Positions 19,057 to 24,940 of a stretch of DNA of 24,940 bases are shown here, piece by piece. Numbering within the stretch: position 1 is the stretch's first letter; every line of letters begins with the position of its first letter. Under the pieces are notes generated by a model that was not told the DNA's origin, searched no databases, and saw only the letters and a program-made list of their open reading frames with translations. The stretch is taken from assembly GCA_034696485.1 (NCBI GenBank), contig JAQIWT010000281.1, positions 1-24,940 of the forward strand. Direction: 5' to 3'. The stretch comes from Isohypsibius dastychi. Lineage: Eukaryota > Tardigrada > Eutardigrada > Parachela > Isohypsibiidae. Both the position numbers and the translations under genes were made by a program.

Positions 19057-19680
19057 ATGTCTGCAGGATTACCTGAGGTTTGATGATAATTAGCCAGCCC
19101 GAGTTTTGTTATCTACCTGCTTTTAGTCTCCACCACCGCCGCGGCAACCGGCAGTTACACGTTATGCTCCCTACCCCGCTCGTCGAGGACCGACCAGAGC
19201 AGAAATTGCCGCTCAACGTGCGATTCTTGAAAGGGAAAACACACATCTCTCGCTGATCGTCGCTGTGTTAAATCACACTATAGAGGCGAACAAGAACCTT
19301 ATCCGTGACCTCGATCGCTGGAGTCAGCAGGTTTGAAGAAACGAGGAACAATGAAAGACCATATTTGTTTTGGTTTTGAATCTATTCGATTCTTTAGCTG
19401 CGGAATTTGCAACAAGAAAAAAAATGACGACCCATCTAGTATTTTGCGTAACAGCTGCAATATTCAACCCAATAAAAGACTCGATAAGATTCACAACAAC
19501 GGATTTCTTGGGTCTGGGTTGGGTGGGTACAGACATTTCTTTCACCTCTTGCGATGGCAAAGTGAGTTAGTGACTGGGGAAATAACGAACGCGAATGGCT
19601 GTATCAAGGAAAAGTTTCATAAGATGACCGATCTTATCAGCCAGCTGAGCAGACCGATTTCGAACGATAATATTGAGTAA
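19057..19680 (+). CDS. Small helical, coiled-coil-like protein of unknown family, three exons
   Basis: Exons are 19057-19077, 19127-19330 and 19567-19680; introns are 49 bp (CTGAG|GTTTGA ... TGCTTTTAG|TCT) and 236 bp. All are phase 0 and total 112 residues. Exon 1 gives MSAGLPE. Exon 2 begins with a Pro/Arg-rich stretch (SPPPPRQPAVTRYAP), then a long helical segment (AEIAAQRAILERENTHLSL through NKNLIRDLDRWSQQ) with heptad-like hydrophobics. Exon 3 continues helical (KEKFHKMTDLISQL) and ends SNDNIE. The third exon's acceptor (GTGAG|TTA) is the weakest part. AATAAA follows at 19775. It may be a subunit of a small helical complex, but I cannot name one. Exon 1 and its upstream DNA are duplicated at 14353. 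Confidence 0.62.
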
Positions 19681-19774
19681 TAGTGAGCCCGAAGAAGCTT
19701 GAAAAACCAATCCGTTTCGACGATTGCTGAACGGTCGTTGCTGACTTCTTCTTTTTTTACCACATTGTGTCTAA

Positions 19775-19780
19775 AATAAA
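19775..19780 (+). terminator. Poly(A) signal AATAAA
   Basis: Canonical hexamer 95 bases after the TAA at 19678-19680, followed by a GT-rich stretch (GTTTGTTTGTTATCC) as expected downstream of a cleavage site. Confidence 0.65.
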
Positions 19781-19992
19781 GTTTGTTTGTTATCCAATGT
19801 CTGTTGACATACCTCCTTCCTCCACATTCTCTCCCTCTGAAAGAAACCGTTGGTTTGCGGTGTTGTTTTTTGGATGTGGATAATGAATTCACTTGCATGA
19901 GTTCGTTCGTTTTCTTCCTCTTCGTTTCCTTCTTCTACATAATTTTAAATAAAATGCAGATTTTCGTTTGAAGTACGCACTTGGCTTGGCTT

Positions 19993-20008
19993 GGGGGGGG
20001 GGGGGGGG
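19993..20008. repeat. 16-G homopolymer
   Basis: An uninterrupted run of 16 G. With the runs at 2267-2285 (C19), 7263-7284 (C10/G10), 9142-9154 (G13) and 22527-22537 (G11) it shows a marked tendency to poly-G/poly-C in intergenic DNA. Confidence 0.85.
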
Positions 20009-20088
20009 TTGCTAACCTCTGAGGAAATGCCTTTGACTTTGATTGGTCTAGGTGCTGGCCTTGTGTGGCAGTTGGACCTGTGATGCAC

Positions 20089-20255
20089 CCGCGCAGAACT
20101 AATTTCATAAAGGGATTCATTCGATAACCTAGTTTAAGAATGTGTGAAGCCAGATCCGATGTTTGCAGCGTTTCCATGCCTAGACATTGCACGCCCTCTG
20201 GATATCGCAGCATTTCCATCGAACTGATTTTTTGTCCATCACGAGGTTGGATGCC
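20089..20255 (-). CDS. Candidate orphan exon of an unrecognised gene
   Basis: The minus-strand frame begins after acceptor CCTGGTTAG|GGC and reads IQPRDGQKISSMEMLRYPEG, then ETLQTSDLASHILKLGYRMN and FMKLVLRG, up to a possible donor CGG|GTGCAT. Composition is coding-like and there is no stop for about 55 codons. It lies 136 bases downstream of serpin E on the same strand, beyond serpin E's stop codon. It might be a 3' neighbour, an exon fragment or chance. No partner exons were found. Confidence 0.3.
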
Positions 20256-20391
20256 CTAACCAGGTTAAAAGAGAATTATCCCTGGTTAAGACATTAGCGC
20301 GAGAGTGAGAACCTTTGAAAGTTCGTAAGTTAACCGGGTAATGCCAACGTCTGCGGTCACGAAAACAAGTTTGAAACCAACGAAATAAATC

Positions 20392-21613
20392 CTAGAACTT
20401 TTCAACCCGGCCAACGAAGAGAATCAGATTGCTCGGGTTATGACGAATGGCGAACAAAAACGGATGGTCAGCTTTGAAAGCAATACGTTCAGGTTCAGGT
20501 CCGATAACAGCGCTAACCGGCATCGCCACAATAACCGCCGAAGCAGCAGCTGCTTCTGTGCCCTTCTCATCAACCTCTGCGAAATCAAGTTTTGATCGCT
20601 CAGTTATTCAACGCAGAAAAACAATCGCACCCACCAATGAAAGTCTTGTGGAACGCTTGTGAAACCTGTAATTTGGGCGTTGTGGTGGCAATTCCAGTCA
20701 AGTCTGCGTCGTCGCTGAACATCTGAGTCAGACCAATTTTCTGCAAAAGCTGCTTTCCATCAAACGTTGATTCGATCTTGAACTTTGGAATCGTGGTGAG
20801 GATGATTGCCTTGCTCGAAATTTTGCTCGCCAGTCTCGAAAACGTGTTTGCGTTCAGCTTCGCTTCCACTTCGCGCAGGCCGTTGACCTTTTTCGGCAAA
20901 ATGATCAGCAGAGAAGCTTTGTTATCTTTGTAGGGGATCTCCACATATTGTGCATTCAGCTCAGAATCATCGAAATATTTATGTTTGTTCCAGAAAGAGT
21001 TCATGAAATCCACCTGTTTGGTCAAACCATCCAGCAAAGTGAATGTGTCCGGCTTTGTCGAAGATTCTTGGAAAAAATCATCCCAAGCAGCTTTGAAGTA
21101 CAGGGCATTCACGAGGACAGCTCGACTCTGTGAGGTCACTGCGCCAGACGGAATCAAATCTTTGATTTTTTCTCTCGTTTTCTCTTGAACCCAACTGTTG
21201 ATTTGATTCCGCGCAGCTTCGGCATTATTCATGAAATCTTTCTGCTCAATCATGGCGTCCATTTGGTTTTTAACGGCATTCAGATAATCAGGTTCGACTT
21301 TGAGGCCATTCTGGAGGAAGACGGCGTTGACGAATTGAAGAGCGAGGTCACCTTCATCTTGTTGAGATGCGCTGGACTTGAGAGCGTTGAGGCTGTCTTT
21401 AAACGGCTTGATAGTCGAATCCGGTGATTGATTGAATTTGTAGACTTTATCGAAGTTGGCTTTCGTTTCACCTTTTGCTCCCAGGTAGACCAGCATTGAG
21501 GCGTAAACTAGACTGATGGGGGATATGAGTAGATTCCCATTGCCAGTCAAGTTGGATGCTGCGGAGTACAAATTCACGGATGATTGGTCGATGAAACGTG
21601 TAAATTCAGCCAT
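20392..21613 (-). CDS. Serpin E: serine protease inhibitor, intracellular-type, two exons
   Basis: Exon 1 is 20635-21613 and exon 2 is 20392-20576, with a 58-bp intron (ATTG|GTGGGT ... TTTCGCAG|AGG). The product is 387 residues starting [12 protein letters not shown]. Scaffold motifs are complete ([15 protein letters not shown], hinge [27 protein letters not shown]). The hinge is the most canonical of the set, with P12-P9 all Ala. Counting from E330, Met345 is P2, Pro346 P1 and Val347 P1'. Counted back from FKADHPF, Val347 occupies the P1 slot of serpin C. With no Arg or Lys near the cleavage site, an elastase- or chymotrypsin-type target, or a non-serine protease, is more likely than trypsin. 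No signal peptide is visible. It diverges from A and B mainly in the loop. Confidence 0.94.
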
Positions 21614-21666
21614 TTTAGAACGTACTGGACGAAACTGTGGACTGTGAGAATAGTGGCAGGGTCGGT

Positions 21667-21674
21667 ATTTTATA
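21667..21674 (-). promoter_or_regulatory. TATA box of serpin E
   Basis: The minus strand reads GAGTATAAAATACC, a consensus TATAAAAT ending about 54 bases upstream of the ATG at 21611-21613. It is the best TATA box of the serpin array and its position matches the weaker boxes of A and B. Confidence 0.7.
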
Positions 21675-22308
21675 CTCAGCTGTTAAGCCAGAACGTGTGA
21701 GAACCTGTCCGGCAAGGTGAGTCATGTATGGCTGCTGAATTTTGTTTTCAGGAATTGCTAATTTATTCTCTGTACGCTCTGTTGTTTTCGGCAATGAACG
21801 GCGCAGTTGGCTTTTCGCTATACAGTAGTTGCGATCTGAAAATTAATTCAACACTGCTCCAAGCTGCGCAAACCGTAGCAGGGTTCTAAATTTTAAAACT
21901 AGAGTTTCTAACAAACAGCGGGGTAGCACTCATCTTTGGTCGATCGGAGATCGGCAAATCATGTACCTGACGTTGTGCGAAAGATAGTCATGCTGTGCAC
22001 ATCATTGGTTTTCTTCGTCAAACTCCAGATATAACTGGCTAAGTGGCCCATATTGTGACATGAGCTTGCTGTTTCATGGGAATTAGCAAACCATGTCCGT
22101 TACAATATCGCAGTTACTCAATAAATTAATGTGCGTTGAATGGACTGATGTATGTCTAGTTGATATTTGAACGCAAGTAGTCCGAGAATGAAAACATTGG
22201 GAATTTGAATACACATCCAAACACTTTCGCGAGTAACCGGTAACCGCGATCACTTGCGGGACTGCGCCGCACCGTGGCGAGAATTGGATGAGAGGGAAAC
22301 CTCTGAAG
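21675..22308. other. Intergenic DNA upstream of serpin E, nothing identified
   Basis: No frame with family resemblance, splice context or duplicated partner was found. The first 60 bases share only weak similarity with the serpin A and B flanks (GGTGAGTCATG versus AATGAGTCATG). Confidence 0.55.
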
Positions 22309-22477
22309 TACTGTACTTTCTCGATGTCTTTGGCCACTTTTCAGACCGTGGTGGTAATTTACCACTGGGGCAACAGGCCACCGTTTGGTGGTAACCTAAA
22401 TCGGTAAAGTAAAATGGCTGGGGGTAAATTACCACCACGATCCAAAAAGTGGCCAAGGACATCGAGATAGTACAGTA
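22309..22477. mobile_element. 165-bp inverted-repeat element flanked by TA (Tc1/mariner-type MITE)
   Basis: Arm 22311-22370 (CTGTACTTTCTCGATGTCTT...) is the complement of arm 22419-22475 (...GACATCGAGATAGTACAG) over about 57 bases with few mismatches. A spacer of about 50 bases contains GGTGGTAA. TA dinucleotides at 22309-22310 and 22476-22477 immediately flank the arms, as expected for a Tc1/mariner-type target duplication. There is no coding capacity, so it would move only with a transposase supplied elsewhere. Confidence 0.82.
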
Positions 22478-22537
22478 ATACTCAGTACTCCACGCAGATG
22501 TGATGAAGTGAGCGAAGAATTACACTGGGGGGGGGGG

Positions 22538-23015
22538 CAATATGTTCTCGGACGGTAGTATGTAAAATACCTAAACATTGTAACAGGTTTACAATGTTTT
22601 CATCGGGTTTTTCAAAAGTAAGATCAGGCTCTTCTCATGGCTCTTCATCAAACTTACTACACCTTAGTTGTTGTACTTTGTATTCCCTACAAAATATGTC
22701 GCCTCACATTGGTGAGATCAGTGAGGGAACAGTCACAGAAAACGTCCTACAAACTCAGTCTCTGGGATCGCGAGTTTCCCGTAGGGTTGGAATTTATTTT
22801 AACTTGGCGCAATGAGATAAGTAAATGATAATCCATGTTTGCAATTTTGAAATGATGTCTCAGATTTCGAACTACTTATTCGTTTCCCGGTGGGAGTCCT
22901 TTCGGACGACTCTTCATTAGTCAGGCTATGGGTCACGTCCCGAAAATAAATTATACAAAAATGCATCCACAACAAAAATGTCAGATTCTAAGTTAAGTCA
23001 GCATTATTCATAATT
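22538..23015. other. Intergenic DNA, no gene seen
   Basis: Follows an 11-G run at 22527-22537. It contains only short open frames with no recognisable product and ends at the stop codon of the minus-strand protease. Confidence 0.55.
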
Positions 23016-24126
23016 CTAAAACGATAATCCTGTTTCTTGATTGATCCATGAAATGTATTTTCCAACCCGTGTGTAAGCTCCTGGATAGTTTGCATCTCCA
23101 CATCTATAACAACTCCAAGTTACCAAAGTTCACTTTTAAACTGACCAAAAATAATATTACCCAAATCCCCAGCTGACAATTCCAGCCAGTTCATATGCTC
23201 CAGCAGAGTTCTTAGTGACAAACGGGCCACCACTATCACCCTGGCAGGCATCAATACCGAACCGACCAGCGCAGATCATCGAATCAAGAATCCATCCATT
23301 ATAATGTTTGGGTCCGTTGCAAAGGTCACGGTCCACAACATTCAAACTGACTTGACGAAGCTGGTTGCTGGACGCTTTGTGGAAGTTCTTCTTTTGGACT
23401 GGTGGGGGTGGGAAAGAGTCGTTACGCTGACTCATCTCTCCCCAACCGGTGATGACGGCCTCAACTCCGGCAGCGAGGTCAAATCCGCTAGGTGGCAGGC
23501 AGACGGGTGCGATAGCGTCGGTGTATGTGATGGCTGACTCAAGCTCGAACAATGCGATATCGTTGTCGAACTGATTACGGTCCTCGTATTGGGGATGGAC
23601 GATGACGCGCTTGACCTTGTAATTCTTGGCGGTGGCTTCTTGGATTGAGGAATCGTGTTGACCAAGACGGACTGAATACGACTTGGCTTGACTGAGAGAA
23701 AAATTCAGCGATAAAAAACAGGCTGTTGAAATTTCAAAGTTTTTTATCTGAAAACAAGTTTTCAAAACACTTAAAAAAAAGGTTTTTTCATTTCGGCTTA
23801 CGGAAGAATGCAGGGGGCAGCAGTGGCGATCCATTTCTGGCCGATGATGCTGCGATCTCGGCAATCACATGTGCTTGCTCAAGGCCAGCTGTTTTTCCGC
23901 GCCAAATGTCCGAAATTATATGAATTTAGTTTGTATACGTAGGTACAACTACTTTATCGGTTGCTTGTCCTTCTATTGATGTGATTTTTGGTCGACCACA
24001 CTGCTGAGCAGTGGCGGCACCTGTAAGGCAACATTATGGTAATGTCCGGAACTTCTCATGGCATTGTCAGAATCTTGAATTCTCCCCTCACAGAAGAACA
24101 GTGGCAATGATGACGGAAGCCTGCAT
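23016..24126 (-). CDS. Trypsin-like serine protease; 3' half intact, 5' exons damaged
   Basis: The 3' exons are sound: 23016-23103 and 23161-23691, separated by a 57-bp intron. They encode SYSVRLGQHD, DNDIALFELES (Asp of the triad), VITGWGEM, GIDACQGDSGGPF (catalytic Ser; Asp six residues earlier marks a trypsin S1 pocket), GIVSWGFGCGD and YTRVGKYISWINQ. The exon ending at 23802 splices in phase to these (CILP|QAKS) and reads IIGQKWIATAAPC, with Pro in place of the catalytic His. Upstream in that exon the frame shifts twice (NSWP-stop; AHVIAE in another frame). Further 5', QQCGRPKITS (exon ending at 24020) and a hydrophobic start MQASVIIATVLL (24092-24126) look like the activation-peptide and signal-peptide exons, but their phases do not match. 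It is probably a recent pseudogene or an inactive homologue; sequence errors could also explain it. Confidence 0.75.
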
Positions 24127-24194
24127 TCTCGGTTGTTGAAACGATTTGCGGTTGAATGAATATTGAGGACGATTTTAAGTTCTGACTGTGATCT

Positions 24195-24201
24195 GTTTAT
24201 A
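24195..24201 (-). promoter_or_regulatory. TATA box of the protease gene
   Basis: The minus strand reads CCTTATAAACAG about 70 bases upstream of the signal-peptide ATG at 24124-24126. Its preservation suggests that the promoter outlived, or has not yet followed, the decay of the 5' exons. Confidence 0.5.
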
Positions 24202-24940
24202 AGGAAGTGTTGATCGATATGGTGTCAGGGTTAGTTCAATGCGTGCTGTCAATAAGGATGTGGAACAGATTTGAAGCTGGTGTGTACTGTTGTGATTGGT
24301 GATTGGAAAGTTTTGTGCCATGCTGAGAATAATACAGTAGTTTGGAAGATATCATTCTAGGTTATTAAGGTGAAATCACAGCTCGTATGCGTGGTGCCGC
24401 GTGGCACACTGTAAGCGAACTTATCTGCGTCCTATTGTCGATAATTGTCCAGATTGTTTGGCGGACTTGAACGTCGGCGTCGGACATTCCCATGGTTTTA
24501 GACCGTCTGTGCAACATTTGACTGATCGAAGTTTCGAGTTAACTCTCAGGATACGTACGATAATATTCGTACGTATGATACGCACGCCTACTATTTTTCC
24601 AACTGACAGTTGCCATAGCATTATGACCTTCTGGACGCAAGGGATATAAGTTTTGTTATTCACCACGCGTTGTGATTTTCTGATACCTTGCAAGCATTTA
24701 CTTCAACGAAATTGCATTTTTCGTTCTGAATTGAATGAGCGTATCCATCCGTTCAAACTCTAAGTGATGTTTGTTCAAACTTTGTCTGTTTTGCTTCTGT
24801 TTTTTTAATTGTTGAGTTGTTTGCATCTTTGAATGTGACTAAACTTTCGTTATCCTTATTGAAGAGACAAGGTTCGATTTAGGACGAAGTTTATAAAATA
24901 GGAACAAGTGAGAACCTTATAGCAACCTCGACAACTCAAA
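24202..24940. other. Right-edge intergenic DNA, no gene seen
   Basis: No supportable exon on either strand. A perfect 10-bp inverted repeat, ATACGTACGA (24551-24560) and TCGTACGTAT (24567-24576), surrounds TAATAT. The last 300 bases are AT-rich. Confidence 0.5.

Larger units (their letters stand above)
16139..19107. repeat. Segmental duplication, copy 2 (partner 12494-14403)
   Basis: This copy runs from the serpin D promoter region to the first intron of the coiled-coil gene, so it is probably the original position and 12494-14403 the derived copy. It holds a 772-bp insertion (16677-17448), a serpin relic (17498-17626) and about 600 bases near 18010-18640 with little counterpart in copy 1. 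No complete gene is supported within it, and open frames are not shared in frame by the two copies. Confidence 0.88.

Noticed and set aside
19935-20088. Extension of the 20089-20255 frame through a poly-Pro stretch
   Set aside because: The extension runs across a 16-G homopolymer and loses coding character after the possible donor at 20088.
22156-22462. Overlapping minus-strand frames across 22156-22462
   Set aside because: They are readings through the inverted-repeat element and have no consistent product.
1-24940. Possible prokaryotic features: operons, ribosome binding sites, CRISPR arrays, tRNA or rRNA genes
   Set aside because: None is visible. Spliced genes, TATA boxes and AATAAA signals show that the DNA is eukaryotic.

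Overview
This window is nuclear DNA of an animal, most likely a small-genome invertebrate. The recognisable genes are split by short GT-AG introns (49-58 bp in the clear cases). They lie on both strands without operon structure, and several have TATA boxes or AATAAA poly(A) signals. The families present (serpins, a trypsin-like protease, an F-box protein) are animal-like. A tardigrade or another compact ecdysozoan would fit, but the sequence alone does not prove the taxon. No bacterial genes, rRNA, tRNA or CRISPR array was seen.

The backbone is an array of five serpin loci, all on the minus strand: A (393-1961), B (4192-5409), C (9432-10648), D (14891-16103) and E (20392-21613). A, B, C and E are intact; D has a one-base deletion. 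All share one structure: a 979-bp first exon holding the serpin scaffold, a 51-58-bp phase-1 intron just before the hinge, and a 182-188-bp second exon holding the whole reactive-centre loop and C-terminus. The first exons are close paralogues while the loops differ: Arg-Ser in C, Arg-Leu in D, Arg-Pro in A and B, Met-Pro-Val in E. The array therefore looks like one intracellular-type scaffold fitted with different inhibitory baits. Small serpin relics at about 13060, 14508 and 17498 show that more copies once existed.

A trypsin-like serine protease family is interleaved with the serpins. A heavily broken copy lies between A and B (about 2780-3310). A better copy lies beyond E (23016-24126); its 3' exons carry the Asp and Ser of the triad and the Asp of the trypsin S1 pocket, but its 5' exons look damaged.

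Other genes are an F-box gene on the minus strand (about 6246-7036, probably a pseudogene with two one-base indels), a five-exon plus-strand gene of unknown function (11195-12296) and a three-exon plus-strand gene for a 112-residue coiled-coil-like protein (19057-19680).

The stretch between serpin D and the coiled-coil gene (16139-19107) has a second copy at 12494-14403. That copy includes an orphan first exon of the coiled-coil gene and a serpin relic. The 16-19 kb copy also carries a 772-bp insertion with an 8-bp target duplication. A 165-bp TA-flanked inverted-repeat element sits at 22311-22475. Long G/C homopolymers and GTTTTGAAAA-type repeats are scattered through the intergenic DNA. Single-base indels recur in otherwise well-kept genes, so assembly errors must be weighed against true gene decay.
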